Shown: positions 44,256 through 51,986 of the stretch, piece after piece
Layout: each line of letters starts with the position of its first letter
How positions within the stretch are numbered: position 1 is the stretch's first letter
The notes under the pieces: model-generated
The model's database searches: none
What the model was told of the DNA's origin: nothing
The model's input: the letters and a program-made list of their open reading frames with translations, nothing else
Made by a program: the position numbers and the translations under genes
DNA from: Saprospiraceae bacterium
GTDB taxonomy: Bacteria > Bacteroidota > Bacteroidia > Chitinophagales > Saprospiraceae
Direction of reading: 5' to 3'
DNA: 64,000 nucleotides
Assembly (NCBI GenBank): GCA_020629035.1
Contig: JAHDEC010000012.1
Location: forward strand, 53,148-117,147

Positions 44256-44357
44256 AGTTAAATTTATTTTAAACAAGACGATACGTCAATTTATCCTTTG
44301 CATTTGTAGTTCTAATAATGTTATTTTGCTTGTTGTAACACCCAATAAAAGTTTACT

Positions 44358-44915
44358 TTGAACAGAATCAATCTAATATATATTTTCTTCATACTTTTTG
44401 GAAGCATCCAATCTCAGGCTCAAGAAATTAATTGGTTGTCTTGGGAAGAAGCTATGGAGTTAAATGACAAAGAGCCTCGCAAGATTCTTGTAGAGGTTTA
44501 TATCGAAAAATGTGGCTGGTGTAAAAAGATGGATCGAACGACCTTCGTAGATAGTTCGGTTATTTCTTATGTTAACGCAAACTTTTACCCAGTTATGCTT
44601 GATGCTCAAATGACTGAGGTTGTAAAGTCAGGTGGTGAGGTGTTTAAGTTTAAGAAAAGTAGCAAAGGTGGTTATCACGAACTGGCTATAGAGTTATTAA
44701 ACGGAAGACTAAGTTTTCCAACCACTGTTTTCTTAGATGAGAAAACGAAAGTTATACAGCCTATTAGAGGTTATCAAAACCCAAGTACGTTTAATCAGAT
44801 TGTACATTACTTTAATGAAGATCACTACAAACGTACTCCCTGGAAACGATACACCCAGTTCTTTAACACTAACAATGCCAATAGTAATTTAATCCATGTT
44901 GGTGGTGGCAATTAA
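44358..44915 (+). CDS. Exported thioredoxin-fold protein
   Basis: A signal peptide (1-21, ending SQAQ) from a TTG start at 44358 is followed by a thioredoxin-like domain. The redox site CGWC lies at residues 52-55 in YIEKCGWCKKMDRTTF, typical of the thioredoxin_7/DUF255-like group, and a cis-Pro region FPTTVFLDE follows. It should act in the periplasm on thiols or disulphides. The partner is unknown. It is separated from ribD by about 100 nt and probably has its own promoter. Confidence 0.85.
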   Translation: MNRINLIYIFFILFGSIQSQAQEINWLSWEEAMELNDKEPRKILVEVYIEKCGWCKKMDRTTFVDSSVISYVNANFYPVMLDAQMTEVVKSGGEVFKFKKSSKGGYHELAIELLNGRLSFPTTVFLDEKTKVIQPIRGYQNPSTFNQIVHYFNEDHYKRTPWKRYTQFFNTNNANSNLIHVGGGN

Positions 44916-44971
44916 ATTTCGTTATTCTACCTAGTTGTATCTAATCTACTTGAAAAGGCAGTTCTTCTTAT

Positions 44972-45502
44972 TTACTCGTGTTTCTGGCTTTCCACTTCTT
45001 TTTGATAACTGATTAGTTTATTGAGTAGTTTCTTGTGCGAGATATTCATCCCACTAGATGTAGTATTAAATGGGGTCCCATAATTTGCATAGTTAAATTG
45101 CATGAGTTTACGTTTTATGGGGTTTATCTGCCTATTAATCCAATGTTGTGGATTCTCTACATGAATCAGAATTATTTTCGCTCCAGAAATTTTTATTTCA
45201 CTAAAATGAGAAATATTCTTCCAAGGTATAGCAAAACCATTTGCTGTGTTTGCTTGGATCTTCAATGCATATTTGGTCAATTCCAATTCAATAACATTGG
45301 AAAACAATCGCTTAATCCCCAGTGGAAAAGCGGCTCCAAAGAACAAAACTGTCACTAGTCCAAGAAGTATTGCAAATATCTCATTTGGCCATTCAGTTAT
45401 GCCATGATACAACATAGTAGCCCCGAAAGCTACAAAACCAATGCACGCAATTAACAGCAGCAAGGTTTTCCATTTTACACTAGTCACTTGAAATGTATCC
45501 AT
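44972..45502 (-). CDS. STM3941-like membrane protein, function unknown
   Basis: Two hydrophobic helices (about 13-32 and 42-62) are followed by a cytosolic PH-like beta domain (IELELTKYALKIQANTANGFAIPWKNISHF) and a C-terminal helical stretch. The layout resembles the STM3941 family of small membrane proteins of unknown function. It sits alone between the thioredoxin-like gene (convergent) and the hip locus (divergent). No catalytic residues are recognisable. Confidence 0.7.
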   Translation of the reverse strand: MDTFQVTSVKWKTLLLLIACIGFVAFGATMLYHGITEWPNEIFAILLGLVTVLFFGAAFPLGIKRLFSNVIELELTKYALKIQANTANGFAIPWKNISHFSEIKISGAKIILIHVENPQHWINRQINPIKRKLMQFNYANYGTPFNTTSSGMNISHKKLLNKLISYQKEVESQKHE

Positions 45503-45803
45503 ATTGATAAAAGTATTTAATTAAATCTATCTTCTCCTATTCCCGAGTCTTTAAATACTAGTGCCTATCTGACTATATCACAGGTATCTAGTTAAGTATA
45601 TCCGACTTAACCACACTACTTCAAATCACTAAATAATTACTCACATTTAGATGACAAAATACAACTTAATGCACGAATATTAATACCTTATGATAATATA
45701 ACACTCTTAATGAATGAATAATCATACACTTGGCGTTGAAAATCCGAAATAATATTTGTATATTGTATTAAATATCATACCTTAAGGCATAAATAGCACT
45801 ATA
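45503..45803. promoter_or_regulatory. Divergent intergenic region upstream of the hip locus
   Basis: About 300 AT-rich nt. ATCATAC occurs at 45721-45727 and 45774-45780, and again just inside hipB at 45815-45821. ATACCTTA occurs at 45683-45690 and 45777-45784, the second copy being half of a near-palindrome ATACCTTAAGGCAT (45777-45790) 13 nt before the hipB ATG. These are candidate operator sites for HipB autoregulation. An ATATTTG near 45751-45757 could belong to a -7 element, but it is not a clean match. Confidence 0.35.
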
Positions 45804-46151
45804 ATGAGTGAAATATCATACGGAAAATGGATAAACAAAAGCGATCTAGCTATAGAAAAAGATTTAGGTCTTTATATAAAAGAAATGCGTCAGCGACAAA
45901 ATAAAACACAAAAAGAATTAGCCCACGAAGCAGACATTAGTCGCTCGACCTTGAGTCTTATGGAAAGAGGAGAATTGGGAACCGTAACAACATTGATAAA
46001 AATACTCCGAGTACTTAATCAGTTACATGTCTTGCAAGGTTTTGAGATTAAAAAGCAGATTAGTCCCCTAGCCTTAGCAGCCATGGAACAGAAAAAAAGA
46101 TATAGGGTAAAAAAGAAATCAGACGCACCAAAAAAGAAAACTGACTGGTAA
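45804..46151 (+). CDS. hipB: HipB-type XRE antitoxin / transcriptional repressor
   Basis: A 115-residue protein with a helix-turn-helix of the Cro/C1 (XRE) class at about residues 25-80 (IKEMRQRQNKTQKELAHEADISRSTLSLMERGE, positions 26-58). The C-terminal tail is very basic (KKRYRVKKKSDAPKKK). In hip systems this protein represses its operon and neutralises the HipA kinase. Its stop overlaps the next start as TAATG. Candidate operators lie immediately upstream. Two ORFs matching N- and C-terminal parts of HipA follow. Confidence 0.88.
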   Translation: MSEISYGKWINKSDLAIEKDLGLYIKEMRQRQNKTQKELAHEADISRSTLSLMERGELGTVTTLIKILRVLNQLHVLQGFEIKKQISPLALAAMEQKKRYRVKKKSDAPKKKTDW

Positions 46152-46471
46152 TGAATACAGCTTTTGTAAATATATGGGGAGAAAGAATAGGCGCTGTTGC
46201 TTGGAACGAAAGTGAGCGGTTGGCTAGTTTTGAATTCGATTCGGCATTTATATCAAAGGGTTGGGATCTATCACCTATCAAAATGCCAATTGCACAAGGT
46301 GCTCAGATATATAGCTTTCCACAACTTAGAAAACCAAAACTTAGCGAATTCGACGCCTTTAAGGGTCTGCCTGGTTTACTCGCAGATATGCTTCCTGATA
46401 AATATGGCAATCAGTTAATTAATATTTGGCTAGCTCAGCAAGGAAGACTGTCGAGAAGCTTTGCTTTATAG
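46151..46471 (+). CDS. HipA N-terminal subdomain as a separate ORF (HipS-like)
   Basis: The 106-residue product matches the N-terminal subdomain of HipA-family kinases: VNIWGERIGAVAWNE, FISKGWDLSPIKMPI, PGLLADMLPDKYGNQLINIWLAQQGR. After QQGR the frame leaves the family and stops at 46471. The rest of HipA continues in another frame from 46426. Either a frame-disrupting deletion split hipA, or this is a HipS-like unit as in HipBST systems, where the small protein acts as antitoxin. The frames differ by -1 and no slippery heptamer is seen in the 46-nt overlap. Confidence 0.7.
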   Translation: MNTAFVNIWGERIGAVAWNESERLASFEFDSAFISKGWDLSPIKMPIAQGAQIYSFPQLRKPKLSEFDAFKGLPGLLADMLPDKYGNQLINIWLAQQGRLSRSFAL

Positions 46472-47433
46472 GAACCCGTGGAATGGGAGCATTAGAGTTT
46501 GAACCATCTACACCTAAAGCAAGAAAAAACAGTTATAGCATTGAGATGGAAAGTTTAGTGGACATTTCAAGGCAGATGTTGGCCAAACGAGAACACTTTG
46601 TCACTGATCTCAGTGCTGACGAAGAACAAGCATTGCTAGATATATTAAAGATAGGAACCTCAGCCGGAGGAGCACGACCTAAAGCAGTAATAGCTTACAA
46701 TGAGCAAACGGGTGAGGTCAGGTCAGGACAAGCCAAAGCACCCAAAGGATTCGAGCATTGGTTAATTAAATTAGATGGGGTCAGTGATGCACAATTTGGC
46801 GACACGCAGGGATACGGAAGAGTCGAAATGGCGTATTACAAAATGGCCATTGATTGCCAAATACACATGACGGAATGTAGATTACTAGAAGAAAAAGATC
46901 GAGCCCATTTCATGACCAAACGATATGATCGGACTGGAGGAAGCACTAAACATCACGTACAAACTTGGTGCGCTATGGAGCACTATGATTTTAACGAAAT
47001 ACGAAGTTATAGCTACGAACAACTTTTCCAAACCATGCGAAGTTTAGGTTTAGATTATCAGGAGGCCGAACAAATGTTTAGACGTATGGTGTTCAATGTC
47101 ATAGCTCGAAACTGTGATGATCACACTAAAAATTTCTCGTTTAGATTAAAAAAAGACCAGTCATGGACCTTAAGCCCTGCCTATGATATCTGTCACGCCT
47201 ATAGACCAGACAGCTATTGGGTTAGTCAGCACGCATTAAGTGTAAATGGAAAACGAGAAAACATAAGTAGAGACGATTTACTTAGTCTAGCTAAATCAAT
47301 GAATATTAAGAAAGCAGAGAGCATTATAATGGATATACATGAAGTGGTGCATAAGTGGGAAGATTATGCTACAGGCCAAGGTGTGGATAAAAAGAAGATG
47401 AAGGCTATAACTGAGAGTTTAATTAAGTATTAA
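46426..47433 (+). CDS. HipA/HipT-type Ser/Thr kinase core
   Basis: The 335-residue ORF holds the kinase part of HipA: VEKLCFIGTRGMGALEFEP, the Gly-rich loop GTSAGGARPKA with Ser79 (the position autophosphorylated in HipA), ATP-binding Lys115 in WLIKLDG, catalytic ARNCDDHTKN (228-236) and metal-binding Asp254 in SPAYD. HipA-like kinases phosphorylate aminoacyl-tRNA synthetases and arrest growth. It begins at TTG 46426 inside the small upstream ORF; ATG 46483 would lose conserved residues. All active-site residues look intact, so if translated it could be active. Alternative: the 3' part of a hipA pseudogene. Confidence 0.75.
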   Translation: MASSARKTVEKLCFIGTRGMGALEFEPSTPKARKNSYSIEMESLVDISRQMLAKREHFVTDLSADEEQALLDILKIGTSAGGARPKAVIAYNEQTGEVRSGQAKAPKGFEHWLIKLDGVSDAQFGDTQGYGRVEMAYYKMAIDCQIHMTECRLLEEKDRAHFMTKRYDRTGGSTKHHVQTWCAMEHYDFNEIRSYSYEQLFQTMRSLGLDYQEAEQMFRRMVFNVIARNCDDHTKNFSFRLKKDQSWTLSPAYDICHAYRPDSYWVSQHALSVNGKRENISRDDLLSLAKSMNIKKAESIIMDIHEVVHKWEDYATGQGVDKKKMKAITESLIKY

Positions 47434-47529
47434 AATATATCTTTCAAACACCTTCTAAACTAAATGCAAACCATTTGTTAACACCACTTAATTCGCAAAA
47501 AAGGAGTATCCATTTTCTACCTTTAAGCT

Positions 47530-48657
47530 ATGCGAATACTGATTTTCACCTTAATAGTTTGTTGTATAAGCGCAAATAAAACACCTATTAGCAAAGACAT
47601 TGGACTGCATTATTATCCTAGTAAAAAGCAACTAAAAGATGGATTAGTGTGGAAATACTATGTGCATACAAAACAACCAAATAGTCTTAGCTATACAGAT
47701 ATTACTTACCTTAAAATAATGGCTTCAGAGAAGGTCCTAACAATAGAAGAATATGATGCGGCTTATGAAATAAGTTCTATATCAGAAATTAACATTGATA
47801 AACAGCAATGGAAGCTAAATAATCAAAGACATATTAGGTACCAAACGATAGACCCTACAGCTGATAGTGAATACCCGTCAGAAATTAATCAAAACACCTT
47901 AATCGACTGGCAAAAAAATGGTGCAGTGTTGGATAAAATTACCCGATTTGGAACCATAGGTAAACGTACTATCTCTAAACAAATAAGCAATCGAGATTCG
48001 ATGAGCGCCGAGGGAAGATCAATAAGAATCATAGAATCTGAGCGTACAATATTCCCAATCTCGCAAGATAGCTACACAGATACCATCCATTCAAATGAAA
48101 TTAAAATTTATGAAGAGGGACTGGGATTAGTTAAGCAAACAAGAAAAACTGCCGATATATGTTACGAAATGGTATTGGATGAAATAATGACTTCTAGTGA
48201 TTTTGAAACTCGCAGCAAGCATGGTATGCACCGAGTTGCTTATATAGATACATTACTTACACTTGATGACCATACACTTTTCGATCCTTGTCATGAGACT
48301 CGAAGAATAGTAGATTATTACAACGATGAATTATCCGAATTCAAAGGAGGTAAAGGCAGACTTAGAGCTGTTTTAAAAGATAAACTAGACACTCAGTTAT
48401 TAGATGGTCAATCAGGATATCTCACTTATCGATTTGTAGTTAATTGCAAAGGGGAAGCAGGATGGTTTATAACTGAAGAAGCTGATTTAAGCTTTCAGAA
48501 AAGCTCTTTTAACGAAAAACTGAGGATGCGATTATTTGAAATTCTTTATGAAGAAAAGATATGGACACATGCTATTATTCGAGGTTTTCCCCGTGATGCT
48601 TATACATACATAACCTTTAAAATTCAAAATGGAGAAATCACTGAAATATTGCCTTAG
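47530..48657 (+). CDS. Exported protein of unknown function
   Basis: The 375-residue product starts with a short signal peptide (RILIFTLIVCCISANK). The first two thirds are not recognised. The final 110 residues (GQSGYLTYRFVVNCKGEAGWF and YTYITFKIQNGEITEILP) resemble a C-terminal region seen in other Bacteroidota proteins that recalls TonB C-terminal strands; this is a weak similarity from memory. Its 3' end overlaps the next gene by 29 nt, indicating coupled expression. No enzyme motif is visible. Confidence 0.65.
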   Translation: MRILIFTLIVCCISANKTPISKDIGLHYYPSKKQLKDGLVWKYYVHTKQPNSLSYTDITYLKIMASEKVLTIEEYDAAYEISSISEINIDKQQWKLNNQRHIRYQTIDPTADSEYPSEINQNTLIDWQKNGAVLDKITRFGTIGKRTISKQISNRDSMSAEGRSIRIIESERTIFPISQDSYTDTIHSNEIKIYEEGLGLVKQTRKTADICYEMVLDEIMTSSDFETRSKHGMHRVAYIDTLLTLDDHTLFDPCHETRRIVDYYNDELSEFKGGKGRLRAVLKDKLDTQLLDGQSGYLTYRFVVNCKGEAGWFITEEADLSFQKSSFNEKLRMRLFEILYEEKIWTHAIIRGFPRDAYTYITFKIQNGEITEILP

Positions 48658-49504
48658 TTTAATACTGTTTTTCTTGCTTAGCCATGCTTGCAAACAACAA
48701 GAAACATTGTACAAAAAAGACTACACACTTGAAGAAAAGCTTTTCTTGTCTGAATCACTATTAAACAATGCTGGTAATACTAGCTATTACCAAGGTTCTG
48801 TTGGTGAGCGGATGGTGATACTAGAAGGAAACAGCTTGAACCCAGGAAATGCACATGGTCAGCGCGAACTAGGTGTACCCTATTTAAAAAGAGGTATGGC
48901 GGCTGAGGCGAACCGATATTATGGTGAAGCCATTCAGGCTGATCCTGAAGAATGGTTGGGCTATAAAGCTTACTGCTGGTTGTATTTCTACCGAGATTAT
49001 AAAAACGTATTAGAAGAATTAGATACCTATGATGCTTTTACTCCTGATTTTGTCGATTATCCACAATCAACTTCAGTAAATTATATGCGTGGGATTTGTC
49101 ATTTGAAATTAGGCGATTATGATCAAGCGATTCATTATTTATCAATGCACTTGGAAAAGGAAATCAAAGATGTGGGCGAGCAATATATAGAGCCTGCACA
49201 TTATGTGCATATGGGAATAGCCTATTCTAACGCCAAGCAATTTCGGCAAGCAGAAGATCTATTTAAAAGAGCTTTAGCTAATCATCAAAATATTGCCGAA
49301 TTACATTATTACAGAGCTAAAAATCTTAGTACCATGGGTTTAATAAAAGAAGCTGAGGCATCTTTACTTCTGGCAAAAGATTGGTTCCACAAAGCTGGTA
49401 ATTTGAAGCGCCCTTATATTGAAGAATTCTATGCTATTTACCAGGAGGACCTTGATGCATTTAACTATAATTCCAATAAAAGTCTTGGTCTGCAAGCAAA
49501 GTGA
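48629..49504 (+). CDS. TPR lipoprotein
   Basis: A 291-residue product with a lipoprotein signal (SLILFFLLSHAC, Cys21). It then has several tetratricopeptide-like repeats: RELGVPYLKRGMAAEANRYY (about 79-98), MRGICHLKLGDYDQAIHYL (about 155-173), VHMGIAYSNAKQFRQAEDLF (about 192-211) and a fourth near 230. TPRs act in protein-protein contacts, here probably at the periplasmic or outer-membrane face. The gene starts inside the preceding unknown gene (29-nt overlap), so the two products likely work together. Confidence 0.82.
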   Translation: MEKSLKYCLSLILFFLLSHACKQQETLYKKDYTLEEKLFLSESLLNNAGNTSYYQGSVGERMVILEGNSLNPGNAHGQRELGVPYLKRGMAAEANRYYGEAIQADPEEWLGYKAYCWLYFYRDYKNVLEELDTYDAFTPDFVDYPQSTSVNYMRGICHLKLGDYDQAIHYLSMHLEKEIKDVGEQYIEPAHYVHMGIAYSNAKQFRQAEDLFKRALANHQNIAELHYYRAKNLSTMGLIKEAEASLLLAKDWFHKAGNLKRPYIEEFYAIYQEDLDAFNYNSNKSLGLQAK

Positions 49505-49673
49505 ATTAACAAACTTAAAATTGAAAAAACTTAGGAGTACACCCTATTACGGATTTGAGTCAGATTTTTTTCCCAAAACCAAATTGGCCATCAGTTTTAA
49601 ACTAATGCGCTGATGTACAATTTTGTAAAATTGATTAGTTACTTTTATTTGTACAATAACAAAAAAATCAATC

Positions 49674-51896
49674 ATGAAATATTCTTCTTTCCTAGTTTTA
49701 ATTATCCTTGCTATATCATTTCAAATCGAAGCCCAAAACACGCGCTTGGTCACGGATTTACTTCCGGGAAATGAAAGTGGATTTACGGAAGATGCTGAAA
49801 TCATTGGAACCGCTCAAAATTCAATTGCGATTTTTGACAGAAATCAAGTCATTTTATCTAATGGCACAGAAGAGGGAACTCAAATTTTTGAGGTTGGATC
49901 AAACGCATGGATTGGTCATCACAGAACAGTTTTAAATGATAAAATTTATTTTATTCTCAATAATGATGAGAATGATTATTCACTAGTAGAAATTGATCCT
50001 TCTTCTCAAACAATCTCGTCAATTCTTTCGGGATTTGGAACGCTTAGCAGTTTAGTTTCTCTTAACGACAAGTTGTATTGTCACGCAGAAAGCGAAATTT
50101 TTAGTGATGATTATATTTCTGTGGACCCTACAACGGGAGATACTGAAGTAATTTTTGGATTGGATTGGTTCGGCACGATGAGAGATGTAGTTGTGCATAA
50201 TAATTTAATTTACAGCATACACTGGAGCAATTCCTCCGAAGGCGCATATTTAGCTAAATCTGATGGCACACCTGGAAATGTAGATGAATTTAAATTTTTG
50301 CACAATGGAAGTGAATTTAGCCAGACTTCCAGTATCAACTTGACTTCAGCAGGTGATAATATTTATTTCTTCTATTATTCTGCAAATTCATCATATGCTT
50401 TTTATGTATCAGATGGTACCAATGAGGGTACTCAAGTGCTTCAGGAGGGAATGGAGCGAATTTCATTTTTTGATTATGATGAAAATAAAGCTATTGGGAC
50501 CATTGGAAACTCAATATTTTTTAGAGGAGTGTTGGAAGGAGCTTCAAATGACCAGGATCTTTGGATATCAGACGGGACTGTCGAAGGAACTTGTACTTTA
50601 AGAATTGCCAATGAAGATAAAGATGTGGAACCTAGATTTTTTAGCAACCATGACGATAAGCTCTATTTTTATGGATACAATCGAGATGGCAGTTGGTCGG
50701 AAAGATTAGGAATGATAGTATCCGATGGGACAAAAACAGGCACTATTGTTCCCTACGACTCTTTTGATCACCCTGATAATTTGCCATATACTGGCTGGCA
50801 GATGTGCAGCCACAACAACAAATTATACTTCGTCTCTGAAACTGATGAAAATGGAGCAGAACTTTATTCATCAGAAGGACCATTAAGTTCTATTATTCGT
50901 ATTTCAGATGTAGCTGAGGGAGATGAAACAGCACAAATTCGTAAACTAACATCATCGGGTGAAAATCTCTTTTTCGTTTGTTTTACTCCAGAATTTGGTC
51001 GCGAGTTATATGTTCACACAGCTGGTGAACCTCCAATAGAATATCCATCGTACGCAATTGGTACTGTGAATACAACTGATGAGAATGGTGTGGCAGATAG
51101 TTTAGGGGTAAATTGTACAGTAGAGGGCATTGTACATGGCATTAACTTTAGACCGGGCGGATTAACTTTTACGCTCATTGATTCTGAGAAAGAAGGATTA
51201 GGCGTTTTCAAAAATGATGAGGACTTTGCTTATACCGTAAGTGAAGGAGACGTAGTTTCGATTGAAGGCACTATTGCTCAATTTAATGGCCTAACACAAA
51301 TAGAACCAATCAGTCTAACTTTATTAGGGAATGACAACATTTGGGAGCCTATCGATGTAGATGATTTAAATGAAAGTACTGAATCACAAGTGATTTCTGT
51401 TACTGGAGTATTAGACCCTGCAGATTGGGTGGGTGATGGAGATAGTTTCAATATAGATTTGGTTGCAGATAATGGGAACGTACTCACGATTCGAGTAGAT
51501 AATGATACAGAAATGGCAAACCTTGCTTCTCCACCTTGTGAAGGTGTTGCGTATGTTGTATCTGGCATTGGAGGTCAATTTGACCAGGAGGTTCCATACG
51601 ATTCCGGATATCAGATTTTCCCTCGATACAATGCTGATTTTGAGTGTATTTCATCATCAAATACCTTACTAGAAGAAGGAGCGATAGATGTTTTTCCAAA
51701 TCCTGCTAGTACGTTTTTAAACGTAAGTTCAGAGATTGAAATCGAGCAATATATGATTTCAGATTTACTAGGTAGGACCATTAAAAAAGGAGTTTATGTC
51801 AACAAGGTCGATATAAGCAACATCAAGCAAGGCATTTATCAAATCACTTTTATTAAAGGCGAAAAAACACATAGTCATAATTTTATTAAGAACTAA
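49674..51896 (+). CDS. Secreted ELWxxDGT-repeat protein with OB-like and T9SS domains
   Basis: A signal peptide (1-20, ending IEAQ) is followed by ELWxxDGT-type propeller repeats: YVSDGTNEGTQVL, LWISDGTVEGTCTL, MIVSDGTKTGTIV and ELYSSEGP. Residues about 455-640 form two OB-fold-like modules (VEGIVHGINFRPGGLTFTLID; VSEGDVVSIEGTIAQFNGLTQIE), as found in other secreted Bacteroidota proteins. The last 75 residues are a T9SS type A sorting domain (IDVFPNPASTFLNVSS). It is probably cell-surface bound; the ligand is unknown. Confidence 0.85.
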   Translation: MKYSSFLVLIILAISFQIEAQNTRLVTDLLPGNESGFTEDAEIIGTAQNSIAIFDRNQVILSNGTEEGTQIFEVGSNAWIGHHRTVLNDKIYFILNNDENDYSLVEIDPSSQTISSILSGFGTLSSLVSLNDKLYCHAESEIFSDDYISVDPTTGDTEVIFGLDWFGTMRDVVVHNNLIYSIHWSNSSEGAYLAKSDGTPGNVDEFKFLHNGSEFSQTSSINLTSAGDNIYFFYYSANSSYAFYVSDGTNEGTQVLQEGMERISFFDYDENKAIGTIGNSIFFRGVLEGASNDQDLWISDGTVEGTCTLRIANEDKDVEPRFFSNHDDKLYFYGYNRDGSWSERLGMIVSDGTKTGTIVPYDSFDHPDNLPYTGWQMCSHNNKLYFVSETDENGAELYSSEGPLSSIIRISDVAEGDETAQIRKLTSSGENLFFVCFTPEFGRELYVHTAGEPPIEYPSYAIGTVNTTDENGVADSLGVNCTVEGIVHGINFRPGGLTFTLIDSEKEGLGVFKNDEDFAYTVSEGDVVSIEGTIAQFNGLTQIEPISLTLLGNDNIWEPIDVDDLNESTESQVISVTGVLDPADWVGDGDSFNIDLVADNGNVLTIRVDNDTEMANLASPPCEGVAYVVSGIGGQFDQEVPYDSGYQIFPRYNADFECISSSNTLLEEGAIDVFPNPASTFLNVSSEIEIEQYMISDLLGRTIKKGVYVNKVDISNIKQGIYQITFIKGEKTHSHNFIKN

Positions 51897-51986
51897 GTGC
51901 TGGATGTTAGGAAATAAGTTTATATGATTAAATAGCCATTAACTAGTTAAAATAATTTAGATTTAGATGAGTTGTACTATTAAGTA

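Noticed and set aside
46426..46471. Programmed -1 frameshift joining the two hipA parts
   Set aside because: The frames would fit a -1 shift, but the 46-nt overlap holds no slippery heptamer, and the joined protein would still lack residues usual at this junction.
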